From: Marisa cornuarietis
Taxonomy: Eukaryota; Mollusca; Gastropoda; Architaenioglossa; Ampullariidae
Direction: 5' to 3'
Assembly: GCA_004794655.1 (NCBI GenBank)
Contig: SMMW01000077.1
Location: 682,001-746,000 of the forward strand
DNA: 64,000 bases
Translations under genes and position numbers: made by a program
Part shown: positions 14,690 through 26,930 of the stretch, piece by piece
Numbering within the stretch: the stretch's first letter is position 1
Layout of the letters: every line of letters starts with the position of its first letter
Notes under the pieces: model-generated
The model's input: only the letters and a program-made list of their open reading frames with translations
Database searches by the model: none
Told to the model about the DNA's origin: nothing

Positions 14690-17158
14690 GGCGCGCACTA
14701 ACATGAGACATTGTTAAACGCTACAATTGAAAATAATCTACTACTTGCACACTCTTTGTTGTTCAAACTCCCCGGGTAGCCGGCGACAAAAGACGGAGGT
14801 GGTGTACCCAAGTATGGCGCGTACCAGTGAAATGCAAGACCTTGTTACCAAAGTGTTTGAGCAGCACTGCAGGTCGATGAACGACAGTGTACCTACAGTT
14901 GTATACATGAAACAGTTTTTTTGTCGCAGTAATTAAACAGAAAAGGGTATTAACTTCCAAACTGCCAACGAAAGTCGCCGTACCCGTGTTTTGACGCACC
15001 TGAGTAACGACACGTGCTTACAGCTGAACAGGTGCAAAAGTGACAGCCGTCGCCTGGTGTTAGTGCGAAGATATCCAGGTATTGGTCTGACGATATGTGC
15101 CAGGCCACTTTTTTACTTTTGGTCGTTTATGTGATCGGGTAAAACTGCCTGCTGTTTGTTGGCCGTCGTCCTGAGGTCCCTCGCTACATCCTGTGCCGTG
15201 CGAGTGATCTAACTAACACCTGAGGGAAACATCTGGACTGACAGACGACTGTTGTACCTGTATAGGTAAGTCACATGGTGTGTGCACACTTGCTTTGCTG
15301 CATCCTCTGGTGGCATCTCAAATGTAGCGTGTATCCTGTCAAACCCATGGCCTGCATGGCTGACAGGATTTTTTATTTTTTTTTATTTTTTTTTACTTCT
15401 TTGCCTTCAGTTCGAGCGAAGGGCTTTGGCGGGTGTGACTGAGTGTTGTGACTGATGTAACTCTTTATAGTCAGGGTTGTCACTGCTGCAGTTGTTTATA
15501 AGCCAGCTCGATGCTTACTATAACAATCCTCGTAAGACGCTGCAACGACAACCTTTGTGGCTGTTGCTGTCTTTAGTGGTATTACGACGGAGGAGCTGGA
15601 TGGTGTTGGTGCTTGGCTGCACCCTGGGTGGTGATTTCACGTGTGTGGGTAAATGTCTGATGGGAGAGTCCTGAGTCCCAGTGAGCCTTGATGGGCGAAC
15701 ACTGTGTCTCATTGACTTCTGACGGGGAAACTGTCTCATCCACTTTTTTTATGGAGGAATATTCCCTAAACTTTGGAGTGGTTAGGGGCGGGGGCACCAT
15801 AGCCTGATATCGATGTTGCTTTTCCTCTTTATTTAACACAAACTGTACTTTTATGCAAGTTCTGCCTTTCTTCTCTCTAACTGGAACCCTAACACTCACA
15901 CTTGGAGTAAAGTTCCTCTGATCCTATGAGGCTATCCCAGTACAAGTGAGCATCAGTTATACTCGGTTCAGCTGTTCTTTCTCTGCGTCTGGCAGCTTTT
16001 TATAGGACCGACAACTCTCCCCTGACACACCCTCTCTCCTCCACCCGATTCCCCTCGGACCCTCGTGGTTGCCATGCCTGTGGCTCAACAACTGCACAGC
16101 AGACAGGCACCTAGCTCATCAGGAAATGAAAAAAGGTAGCGGAAACAGGACATGCCATGCTTTAGACACTGTGAGCCACTTCAATGTCATTGTCTTTACG
16201 GGCACTATAGCAAGTGTTGACCTTTTTAATGCTAAACTAATACACGTTTTCTGCTGTGTGCAGTTCTAAACAAGAAAGGAATAGGAGAGAGTGAGTGGGG
16301 GAAAAGCCACTAAGAGCCAGTTTATAGCTTAATTACTTTAAATCTAATTAATTAATTAATTAATGTAGTTAAGACTGATGTTAATGTTAGGGCATGTTGG
16401 GATATTTCCAATGAAGTCTTTTTGCGGTTTGGGGGTCAGTTGTCAGACAGTAAATTTGTAAAGATGAGTGACATAAAAGAGAAATCGCTAAGCATCGAAG
16501 AAAACAAAACAAGGGGGACACAACACTGGCGACGGAGAGCGCGAGTTATAGTTCTTTATCTGCATTACGACTTGTCTCCCCTGGTGGTCCCCAGGCTGTT
16601 GCTCATGTCGCCCGAGGGCGTGCTCCCAGCAGACAATGGCGAGGAGAGAATTTATTAGTTTTACAATTTTCCTCGGGGCCCCAGGAGGCGGAAGGGGTAG
16701 CGGATGTTGTCAAATGTCAAATATTGAAGAATTTCACGATCCACATAACTTGTCCCTGGAGCTAATGAATGAAGGAGTCTTGACTCATTTCACGACCGGA
16801 TTTGCCTTCATTTTGCCCCTGCATTGCCCGAAGGAAAAGAGAAGCAGGAAGAGAAATGAGTTAATAAAGGCGGCAATAAATGTATGTGTCATTCTTTTCT
16901 TTATTTTTGCTTCTCGTCCACTACGAAAAGAAACGAGGGATAGGAATGCAGCAGGTTTTTTTCAAAGCATGTTGGGGCCTGAGCGGTACTTCCTGTCCTG
17001 CTAATCTCCACCATCCCTCACGCTGGTCACGTGACATGAACTGTACGAGGCAGCGACCGCTGCCACAGCCTTGGCTTGGGTGAGGTCGACCCAGCCTCTG
17101 ATGTCAGCAAAAGACCGCAAGCTGAGCATCAGCATTGGGTGAGATTTCCGAGATACCT
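14690..17158. other. Unannotated, no gene seen
   Basis: T-rich tracts lie at 15369-15396 and a (TTAA/ATTA) patch at about 16345-16363. The ORFs are short and unrecognised. TCACGTGA at 17027-17034 lies 35 bp from an ETS-like ACTTCCTG at 16988. Confidence 0.6.
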
Positions 17159-17275
17159 TGCATGGTGACCGAGAAAAAGAGTGTTTAGCATGGTGACCGA
17201 GATAGATTATGTTTAGCATGATAACTGAAATAAATTATGTTTAGCATGGTGACCGAGATAAATTATGTTTAGCAA
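17159..17275 (+). repeat. 28-bp tandem repeat
   Basis: Four imperfect units are built on GCATGGTGACCGAGATA followed by a TTATGTTTA segment, with a 28-bp period. A related phrase (CATGGTGACCGTC) recurs at about 17303. Confidence 0.85.
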
Positions 17276-17634
17276 CGTCCTTCAGTTGAGATGTGGTCAC
17301 CTCTCATGGTGACCGTCCATACGAACTGGCTGGGATTACAGACTGGGACATTTTGAAAAATGGTTCAGATTATTTACTGATACGATTTTATGTGATATCG
17401 TCGGAAAATGGAGTTGGTCCGCCAAAATATTGCTCATCTTCAGTGCAGAGTTTCGGAAAATGTACTTCGCCAAATATTGTTGCCAGAATACAAGTTCTTC
17501 CACGACGGCAAATGTATTCACTCGTCACAGTCTAGCATGCTCTGTATTGACCCCAGGACCAGTCTATAGACATCCCCCTGTCTCTCCTCTACCCGCTTCT
17601 CTTCTCTTCTTTGTCTCTTTCAGCCACGTCACAC
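17276..17634. other. Unannotated, no gene seen
   Basis: Short unrecognised ORFs on both strands only. Confidence 0.6.
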
Positions 17635-18138
17635 CATTATAATAAATTGGAGCGGGGAGTGTAGCTGTTAACATTATAATAAACACCAGCAGGTGGTGTA
17701 GCAGTTAGTTAACATTATAATAAACACCAGCAGGTGGTGTAGCAGTTAGTTAACATTATAATAAACACCAGCAGGTGGTGTAGCAGTTAGTTAACATTAT
17801 AATAAACACCAGCAGGTGGTGTAGCAGTTAGTTAACATTATAATAAACACCAGCAGGTGGTGTAGCAGTTAGTTAACATTATAATAAACACCAGCAGGTG
17901 GTGTAGCAGTTAGTTAACATTATAATAAACACCAGCAGGTGGTGTAGCAGTTAGTTAACATTATAATAAACACCAGCAGGTGGTGTAGCAGTTAGTTAAC
18001 ATTATAATAAACACCAGCAGGTGGTGTAGCAGTTAGTTAACATTATAATAAACACCAGCAGGTGGTGTAGCAGTTAGTTAACATTATAATAAACACCAGC
18101 AGGTGGTGTAGCAGTTAGTTAACATTCTAATAAACACC
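17635..18138 (+). repeat. 41-bp minisatellite with CTCF-like motif
   Basis: Eleven near-identical 41-bp units start at 17670 and recur to 18080. A diverged half unit precedes them (17635-17669) and a broken unit follows (18121-18138). Each full unit contains CCAGCAGGTGGTG (first at 17686), close to the bilaterian CTCF core but with T in place of the expected C after the GG. The unit also contains a CAGGTG E-box. Homogeneity implies recent expansion or gene conversion. Confidence 0.97.
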
Positions 18139-18201
18139 ATTAACCCCAACATGTGTAATGTACAGGTCAAGGGAATATTGAATACAAACCTCGTTACTTC
18201 T

Positions 18202-18233
18202 CTGTATGTTAAAGTAGTAGTAGTAGTAGTAGT
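18202..18233 (+). repeat. (TAG)n microsatellite
   Basis: Seven TAG triplets. Confidence 0.9.
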
Positions 18234-18355
18234 TAAATATAAGTATCGGTTGTAGGCAAAGGTTGAAAGGCTGTTAAATACAAAATTGGTCTGTGGCTTG
18301 TCTGCGGTAAACAAAAGACAGAGTGTGAAATAAGAATGTGACGACTAACAATTCA

Positions 18356-19867
18356 AATATAATCGTACACACTAACAGGTGGATTGTTCAGTATCTCTAT
18401 CAGATGTTGAATATAATCGTACACACTAACAGGTGGATTGTTCAGTATCTCTATCAGATGTTGAATATAATCACACACACTAACAGGTGGATTGTTCAGT
18501 ATCTCTATCAGATGTTGAATATAATCGTACACACTAACAGGTGGATTGTTCAGTATCTCTATCAGATGTTGAATATAATCGTACACACTAACAGGTGGAT
18601 TGTTCAGTATCTCTATCAGATGTTGAATATAATCACACACACTAACAGGTGGATTGTTCAGTATCTCTATCAGATGTTGAATATAATCGTACACACTAAC
18701 AGGTGGATTGTTCAGTATCTCTTCAGATGTTGAATATAATCTTACACACTAACAGGTGGATTGTTCAGTATCTCTATCAGATGTTGAATATAATCACACA
18801 CACTAACAGGTGGATTGTTCAGTATCTCTATCAGATGTTGAATATAATCGTACACACTAACAGGTGGATTGTTCAGTATCTCTATCAGATGTTGAATATA
18901 ATCGTACACACTAACAGGTGGATTGTTCAGTATCTCTATCAGATGTTGAATATAATCACACACACTAACAGGTGGATTGTTCAGTATCTCTATCAGATGT
19001 TGAATATAATCTTACACACTAACAGGTGGATTGTTCAGTATCTCTATCAGATGTTGAATATAATCGTACACACTAACAGGTGGATTGTTCAGTATCTCTA
19101 TCAGATGTTGAATATAATTACACACACTAACAGGTGGATTGTTCAGTATCTCTATCAGATGTTGAATATAATTACACACACTAACAGGTGGATTGTTCAG
19201 TATCTCTATCAGATGTTGAATATAATCGTACACACTAACAGGTGGATTGCTCAGTATCTCTATCAGATGTTGAATATAATCACACACACTAACAGGTGGA
19301 TTGCTCAGTATCTCTATCAGATGTTGAATATAATCACACACACTAACAGGTGGATTGTTCAGTATCTCTATCAGATGTTGAATATAATCACACACACTAA
19401 CAGGTGGATTGTTCAGTATCTCTATCAGATGTTGAATATAATCACACACACTAACAGGTGGATTGCTCAGTATCTCTATCAGATGTTGAATATAATCACA
19501 CACACTAACAGGTGGATTGTTCAGTATCTCTATCAGATGTTGAATATAATCACACACACTAACAGGTGGATTGCTCAGTATCTCTATCAGATGTTGAATA
19601 TAATCGTACACACTAACAGGTGGATTGTTCAGTATCTCTATCAGATGTTGAATATAATCACACACACTAACAGGTGGATTGCTCAGTATCTCTATCAGAT
19701 GTTGAATATAATCACACACACTAACAGGTGGATTGCTCAGTATCTCTATCAGATGTTGAATATAATCACACACACTAACAGGTGGATTGTTCAGTATCTC
19801 TATCAGATGTTGAATATAATCACACACACTAACAGGTGGATTGTTCAGTATCTCAAGCTGCCGAATA
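18356..19867 (+). repeat. 54-bp minisatellite, 28 units
   Basis: Twenty-eight units of 54 bp share the core ACACTAACAGGTGGATTG. Unit 7 is 53 bp because one base is missing near 18724. A diverged 29th half unit follows to about 19900. The variable site after TATAAT is CGT, CAC, CTT or TAC, and a second variable site is GTT or GCT. Because 54 is divisible by three, both strands read as 18-residue repeats in long ORFs. The 1-bp deletion breaks the plus-strand frame without apparent consequence, which argues against coding. Confidence 0.97.
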
Positions 19868-19949
19868 CGACCGTACACACAAACATGTGCATCGTGTGTT
19901 AGCAACCTCAAGATGAATATAATCAGATCCTCGAGGACGCCGAATTCAG

Positions 19950-20508
19950 GCGAAGATGTAAGAATATCTAAATATCTACATCATCTCTCAACCTGTAATG
20001 TTATAATTATTATCGGGATGCTAGAATATCTAAATATCTACATCATCTCTCAACCCGCGATGTTATAATTATTATCGGGATGTTAGAGTATCGAGATATT
20101 TTAATTCTAATAATAATTATAACATCACGGTTTTAGAGATGATGTAGATATTTAGATACTCGAACTTCCTAATAATATTTTTAACATCAGGGTTTAGAGG
20201 GGATATAGATATTTAGATATTCTAACATTCCGATAATAATTATAAGATCATCGATGTAGATATTTAGATATTTTTAGCATCATCTCTAAGCCCGTGATGT
20301 TATAATTATTATCAGGATATTACAATTTCTAAATATCTTTAACATCATCTCTAAACCCGTGATTTTATTATTATTATTATTTGGATGTTAGAACATCTAA
20401 ATATCTACATAATTTTGCAACCCGTGATGTTTTAATTATTATTAATTTAATTATTATCGTCGAGATGTGAGAATATCTAAATATCGTTAACATCAGCTCT
20501 CAACTCGT
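19950..20508. repeat. Diverged 65-bp units with inverted block
   Basis: These are diverged copies of the 65-bp unit that becomes homogeneous after 20509. Copies at about 19955-20098 and 20265-20508 run in the plus direction. Those at about 20100-20262 are reverse-complemented. The junction near 20090-20105 forms an imperfect hairpin with arms of about 40 bp (about 20036-20075 against 20110-20150). Confidence 0.85.
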
Positions 20509-21355
20509 GATGTTATAATTATTATCGGGATATTAGAATATCTAAATATCGTTAACATCAGCTCTCAACTCGTGATGTTATAATTATTATCGGGATATTA
20601 GAATATCTAAATATCGTTAACATCAGCTCTCAACTCGTGATGTTATAATTATTATCGGGATATTAGAATATCTAAATATCGTTAACATCAGCTCTCAACT
20701 CGTGATGTTATAATTATTATCGGGATATTAGAATATCTAAATATCGTTAACATCAGCTCTCAACTCGTGATGTTATAATTATTATCGGGATATTAGAATA
20801 TCTAAATATCGTTAACATCAGCTCTCAACTCGTGATGTTATAATTATTATCGGGATATTAGAATATCTAAATATTGTTAACATCAGCTCTCAACTCGTGA
20901 TGTTATAATTATTATCGGGATATTAGAATATCTAAATATCGTTAACATCAGCTCTCAACTCGTGATGTTATAATTATTATCGGGATATTAGAATATCTAA
21001 ATATCGTTAACATCAGCTCTCAACTCGTGATGTTATAATTATTATCGGGATATTAGAATATCTAAATATTGTTAACATCAGCTCTCAACTCGTGATGTTA
21101 TAATTATTATCGGGATATTAGAATATCTAAATATCGTTAACATCAGCTCTCAACTCGTGATGTTATAATTATTATCGGGATATTAGAATATCTAAATATT
21201 GTTAACATCAGCTCTCAACTCGTGATGTTATAATTATTATCGGGTTATTAGAATATCTAAATATCGTTAACATCAGCTCTCAACTCGTGATGTTATAATT
21301 ATTATCGGGATATTGGAATATCTAAATATCGTTAACGTCAGCTCTCAACCCCTGA
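20509..21355 (+). repeat. 65-bp minisatellite, 13 units
   Basis: Thirteen nearly identical 65-bp units start with GATGTTATAATTATTATCGG and end with CAGCTCTCAACTCGT. Occasional single-base variants (ATCG/ATTG) mark alternate units. The last unit decays at about 21340. The sequence is AT-rich with several internal short palindromes. Confidence 0.97.
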
Positions 21356-23340
21356 TGTCATTAGTTGCTGACCCTGTAGTCATCGTCGCACTCCACCCTC
21401 CCTACTGACCTTGACCTTCTATCCTGCATTACACCCTAAATGACTCGCTGTCCACCCCACGCCCACCCATCATCTTTGTTGGTGTAGGTCACATATTTGC
21501 CGCGTAATACGGCTTGACCCGCCCACCCCACTCCACCCGTGTCGCTGGTGTGAGTGGCCAGGCTGCCTGTCGTGTGTCTCCCGAGGTGCCAGCCCTGAGT
21601 AGCGGAGCCTCGGTGTGGTCTCAGCCTCCTGACCAGCAGAGGAGCACTAATGTGACGTGACACACGCATCACGAGCGGGCCCCCCCCGGCGAACAATGGA
21701 GGCCATTAAATGGCCGCCTGGGTGCTGCGAGAACGACAAGTCTCGTGCAAGAAGGCTTCTTTGTTCCCCCCCCCCCGTGGACAGCCCCCCCCCTCATCTC
21801 GCGCGCGACGATTTGTGAATATTTTTGTGAACACCGGGAGTAAGTACAGCCCCCGTAGTGCGCAGTCTACAGGGTAAGACGACTAGCATAGGTCGGGGGC
21901 TCAGCTACTTCTTCAAACACAGCTTCTAACTCGACCTTTCTACCCTCGTCCTTTGACCTTTCTCTCATTGTCCTCCCACATTTCTTGCGATCTCAACATT
22001 TCTCTCCTTCGTATCCAGTCTTTGGTGTTTGTGATATTGTGGAGTGTAGTATCTTGTGTTGGTAATACTGTAGACCATACTGTGTTTATAGTCTTATAAA
22101 ATAATCGTTAAAATATATAAAATATAGTTTGTAGCGTTTATATTGAAGAATACATATAGTCTGTTTGTAATACTGCATCATTCTGTTACGAGAATGTTCA
22201 GTTGTGTGTTGTTCTCAAAACATTTTATTTCACATGACAGTATCAAACTCTACCGTCTCTCTCTCTCTCCTTCTCTTTCAAACTCGAAATCACAAAAGCA
22301 ATAACCGTTTTCAATAAAAATTGTTTTCTCTTACCTGCTGTAAAGATGTCGAGGTCAAAGTGGTTGGTTTACCCAATGTCTGTACCCGGAACAAGGCAAC
22401 TCTGACAACAAGAAGTCAATCAGTTGTCGATGGCGGCAGATTGCGGACATCACTGAACTCTTTCTCACTGCATCGACCTGATCTTTAATGTTGTCAGTGT
22501 GTCATTGTGTCAGTGTGTCACTACTGTGGGCTTAGTTTGTCACTTACAAGACAAGACACGTGAGGTCCTCCCTGTATTAGTGTCTTAGTCTACACAAACC
22601 CACACCCCACAGCTTTTAATCGGCACCTGCACGCGCCAGTACCCGAGTGGATGAGTGAATTGCACAAATAGTAATAATAATATGTCTGCGGTCAGAAATA
22701 CAGGAATGTATCCATGTAAACAACTACCTACACTTCTCACATTTCAAGACGATGTCACACAGAAGCCTCATCTTCCACTGTCAGTGCTGTGCTGTCAGTG
22801 TCACATGGACTATGACACTGTCACGTGCAGCGTCCTGACATGTCACACCTGCAGTAATTGCCAGGTTTTAGGAAAAGCCAGCATACAAGAGGAGGGTGGC
22901 AAGAAATGAGTGAAACATAGGAAGTGTACATGAATGTTTACTGACAATAGACACAAACTAGTCACGTGACAGCTTCTAACACCTTGGTGCTTCCAGTGGT
23001 CCAACCTCTTCCATAGCTAACATGTGTTTTATCCAAGACAGAGAAGCTTGGGTGTGTGGGCGAGATGGTCTCTCACCCTCGCGAGACAAACTTCTTCTGG
23101 GTGTCGTGTGGACCTTTATTCGGCAGACTTGTCAATTCTCCACTTATCACAAAAATAAGAGTTCAGTCTCTTTCGACGAAGATTCAAACTTTTATTTTCC
23201 TTTGTACAGAATTAGAAGAATTTCCTGCTCGTGTCTAAGTTCACCATTGATCAGTATGTTGGAATCATTGGTATGTGAGTTGGGTAAAGATATTTCTAGA
23301 ATAAATGGTGTTTGAACTAACTAAGAACATTGTTAAATCC
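21356..23340. other. Unannotated, no gene seen
   Basis: C-run tracts lie at about 21680-21790, a (TC)n patch at about 22254-22270, and TCACGTGA at 22962-22969. A Cys-rich plus-strand ORF at 22655-22909 is unrecognised and also looks plausible on the other strand, so I do not call it. Confidence 0.55.
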
Positions 23341-23358
23341 TCCCCTGCAATTGTTTTA

Positions 23359-23401
23359 TGCGCATGCGTCCCCCAGACTCATGAATAGTATTATCACGTG
23401 A
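23359..23401. promoter_or_regulatory. NRF1-like site plus TCACGTGA
   Basis: TGCGCATGCGT (23359-23369) matches the NRF1 consensus and lies 24 bp from TCACGTGA (23394-23401). The pair sits just outside the recognisable end of the adjacent LINE fragment. There is no transcript evidence. Confidence 0.22.
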
Positions 23402-23695
23402 CAATGTGGTGAAGACCTTTGTTGTTTTCTCGTCCTCCTTGAGTAGCTCACTTCTTACCTTGTCTGTGTCACGTGGCTTACCTTCATTCTCACAGTATAC
23501 AGGTCTCTTCCTGTAGGACAGGTAGGTCTGCAGACTTACAACTTCTTGTCTGGTGGCCATGGAGAGGGTTGGTGTCTTCAGCGGGAGGTTATACAGGTCT
23601 TTGTAGTGTACAGTCCCCCAGCCTAGTACAACAGTGATTTCTGTAAGGGGGTGTCCATTGCTGTCTTCCACAACTGAAGCTTTAGAGTTTAGAAG
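23402..23695 (-). mobile_element. LINE remnant between EN and RT domains
   Basis: The minus strand reads VVEDSNGHPLTEITVVL, then YKDLYN, and after a frame change SELLKEDEKTTKVFTTL. These match the linker segment of RTE-like LINE ORF2 ('IEDSSGxxLTE...W..Y..xLYN...SELLK.GGE..T.VLT.L') ahead of the reverse transcriptase. At least one frameshift and one stop make it non-functional. It corresponds to exactly the block that is missing from the LINE copy at 56.7-58.3 kb. Confidence 0.7.
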
Positions 23696-24862
23696 ATTTA
23701 CATTTTATCAAAATGATAAGAGAATATTTTTGTTGGTTTTTAAGTCAAACATCATACACAGGTCACGAAGTTCGACTTGCTTGCCGAGCTCACTCTGACA
23801 CTCGGAGATGTTACAAAGTGCCACGTGACACTAGCTTGACTAGCTTGACTAGCTTATCCCGTAATCAGCATAGTCTATAACTGATTGATTGCCTTTAACC
23901 TTTGGAAACACATGACTGGCACTTTAATCATGATCACAAGACAGGCACACAAACTTGCTGCATAACAAGCAGGACGACAGTTCCTCGCGATCCTGTCGGC
24001 ACCATCACCCCTACCCCCCTAAACCTACCCCTACCCATGCCACCCAGCCCCCTTCCCCAAGTCTAAGCGCTGCGCCGCGGCTATAGCTTCGCAAATCAAA
24101 TTATTCTCCCACCCCACCCCACCCCTGTCTTCGCGAAAACGATCGGTAAACGCCTGGACTAAAGTGGAAAGCTGGCATACAGCAGAGCAAGGGTCGTCTC
24201 TCTTGGCTTCCTTCTAAAAGCTGCTGGTATTTGCCGTGCTGAAGCGCCCCCTATGTAAGTGGGCCGCCGCCCACGGTTGCCCTAAGCCCTCATGATGGAT
24301 CATGGGGACTAGCTCGTGTGGGACTGTAGCCTTGCAAGACAAGCAAGCTTTTCCGCCGCACTTGTCTCCACGGAACACGTGGTTGGAGAAAAATACATTT
24401 AAGATGCCGGCGACACGACAGCGGATCATGGCGGATTACTGTTGTTTAGCCGCGGACGTGGGAATCTGCAAGTGCGTAGCGTGTGGCTGACGATTATCTG
24501 CTTGTCTCGCCAAGTCTCGTCGAGTCTCGCTAACTCTCGTCTCTCTCTCGACCTCGTATACGTTTCAGGCTTTCGTCATGGATAGACCAAGAAAGTCGAT
24601 CCATTTTTTTTTTCTTTGTTTATAGAGAGCTACTATTGCTGCTACAGTTGAAAGATAAGTAGTCAGGAGCCTTTGTAGAGATTTGTTTGGGAGCTGAGTT
24701 GGTTTTCATCCTTGTCAGCATGGGAGAGCCCGTGATGGACGTGGTCAGAGAACAAGGGTACCCGAGACCACGAGTTCTGACCTTTTGTGGTAAAGTAGGA
24801 GCCTCGTGGATGAAAGGGGGTAATGGCTGAGGTGTGGGGCTGCCACTGACACAAAGCTGTAC
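23696..24862. other. Unannotated, no gene seen
   Basis: C-rich (CCCCACCCC-type) tracts lie at about 24005-24130. No gene recognised. Minus-strand ORFs at 24214-24429 and 24663-24854 have a protein-like composition but match no family that I know. Confidence 0.5.
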
Positions 24863-24996
24863 CTACATGAAGTGAGTGTCACTGCAGTCTCTATCTTCAC
24901 AGACATCAGCGCCATCACAGCGGCCACCACCTCACGGTCCCTGATGCTGATGTCGGAGTAATGGCAGCGGTCGTCTCCATTAAACAAGTGAAAGAA
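24863..24996 (-). CDS. Candidate internal exon (unrecognised)
   Basis: A 134-bp minus-strand segment is bounded by a TTTAG acceptor-like AG (plus 24997-24998) and by AG/GTACAG, a fair splice donor (plus 24857-24862). It encodes about 44 residues, including FNGDDRCHYSDISIRDREVV and VKIETAVTLTSC. The family is not recognised. Both boundary signals and the stop-free frame could be chance, so confidence is low. Confidence 0.2.
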
Positions 24997-26725
24997 CTAA
25001 ATGTGCAGGTCAGGCTGGAACTGTTACAGTAACACATTCCCTGCACTTAGGATTCTAGTTTCGTAAAATAGCAACGTTTGTGATTCTGACATCACCGACC
25101 ACTCATTTAAATAACACATTGAAAAGACAAGTAACAGCAACATTTTTATTAGTCTAATAATTACGCATGATAGTCACTAAAGGCTTAGAAGGCTACTATA
25201 ACTCAAATTCTGCCTTAAAATTGGACACCTGGGCTAGCACCGTGTTACTATAGCAACCAGAGTCCAGACCAATGTTTGGTCTCAAGGAATTGCAGCAGGA
25301 GGGCCGGTCCCTGGTTGTTGGCAGATTCTTGACCTGTCTTTAGGACAAACAGTCATCTGACCAGTTATCTCAACTCAGTCATGCAGACTTTTTTATGAAG
25401 CAAAATAGAAAGACAATTATTTTAATAATTTATTTTATTTCATAAAAATATTTGCTGGAATTCATTGTGCATAATTAGCTAAGTCAGAAGAGAACACTTC
25501 ACTGAGATAAATTATGGCGAATAATTAATTATCAAACATATTAATCAGGCGAGTAGAGAAACATAACCGTACAAAATCGTAGAATTAATAAACTGTTCGG
25601 ATCACAAAATAAACATAAAAAACAAAATATAAAGAAAAATTCGTTAACTCTTCGTAAAATAAAAAGATAAAAAGATAAAAATGAGCATAAAGACACTTTG
25701 ATGGTTTAATAATAAAATACATAGATAAATAAAATATAATAATAATAATAATAAAATAAATAGATAATTTAAATCTTAAGAATTAATAAACTGATAATAA
25801 AATATACAATTAGTCTAAGGTCTACAAAAATAATCATTTGCACTAACTGTCCAAACCACATCATAAACAGTACGATGATTGCAAAAAAAAAAAAAAAAAG
25901 GGACCGGGTGGCTGTCTACCCAAACGAGAGAAGTGGGTGGAGAAACGGCAAGCGTGGCGAAGCAGGAGGCGGGGTACATGGGGCTGTCAGTCATGGTGAC
26001 TTCATTACTGTTACAACTCCCCTCCCCCAACAGCCTCACCTACCTGTGGCCCACAGCAACTGGGTCACAAGATGTCTGACAAGACCCAGTGCTACAGGTG
26101 AAGGGCCACATCTACTTTACCTCCCGAATCTCACCTGCTCTCCCGGAATAATAGCACTATCATTAAAATACTATGTTTAAAATACTCTTTAAATACACTT
26201 TATTAGTTCCTACCTTTAGGGCTGTTAGGGTCTGAGCGTGTAAACAACCTGTGAACTTAAAATTGTTTCGTGTCCTGTTGGAACAGTTAATGGTAAAGGT
26301 ACACCTCGGTCTCCCTCTAAGTCAAGGACTGGTAAAAAAAACTGCTTGTCCCCCTTGTCCCTGAAAAGCAAGGCTGTGGTGAAATGTATATTTGAGTAGA
26401 TGTAGTGAGTGTGAGGCAGTTCTAACACTTGTCCTCGCCCTGGTGAGTCAGCGAGCGTGAGGTTCATGTCCGCTCAATACGTCTCTCCATTTTTTTTTTC
26501 ACGAACTGAGCATAAATTCCTTTCAAGCAATTAAACAAATTCAACAAAATAATTGAAGACCTTCAAGGTGCTGCCATTAGCGTGCGTTAGTGTACAGCCC
26601 TAGAATAGTTCTCTTGCTGTATGTCTTTCAGAGTCTAGCTCAAGTGCTCTGTTCCTTTAGTTTTTCTCTTGTCACATAATTAGTTACAGTCATCGGGGAG
26701 GGGTGGAGATAGATTCGAATTAAAT
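24997..26725. other. Unannotated; AT-rich block
   Basis: 25380-25870 is strongly AT-rich with AATAAT runs and a poly-A tract at 25881-25899. A minus-strand ORF at 26225-26467 looks protein-like but has no recognisable family. No gene called. Confidence 0.55.
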
Positions 26726-26930
26726 TGTTTCGATAGCGACTACTGGTGTCGACTGACCCACAGGTAAACCTTCCAATCAGATTGTTTTGAGCGAGATTAC
26801 TGGTCTCGACTGATCCACAGGTAAAGTTTCCAGCGAAGAGGACTTGCAAGTTGAAGGCGTCCAATGAAGACTGTTTCGATCGTGACTACGTGCCTCTCGA
26901 CCATAGTGATCACGTGACCCGTAGGTGTGC
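26726..26930 (+). repeat. Diverged tandem repeat, about 57 bp and longer
   Basis: Three diverged copies run from a TTGTTTCGAT-type start through CGACTGACCCACAGGTAAA. The first two are about 57 bp apart and the third, after an 85-bp interval, is weaker. TCACGTGA lies at 26910-26917 in the last copy. Confidence 0.65.

Noticed and set aside
18703..19902. 399-codon plus-strand ORF and matching long minus-strand ORFs
   Set aside because: They arise from a 54-bp repeat divisible by three. Both strands are open and a 1-bp deletion in one unit breaks the frame freely.
26225..26467. 80-codon minus ORF with balanced composition
   Set aside because: No recognisable motif, splice context or homology. 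ORFs of this length are common by chance here.
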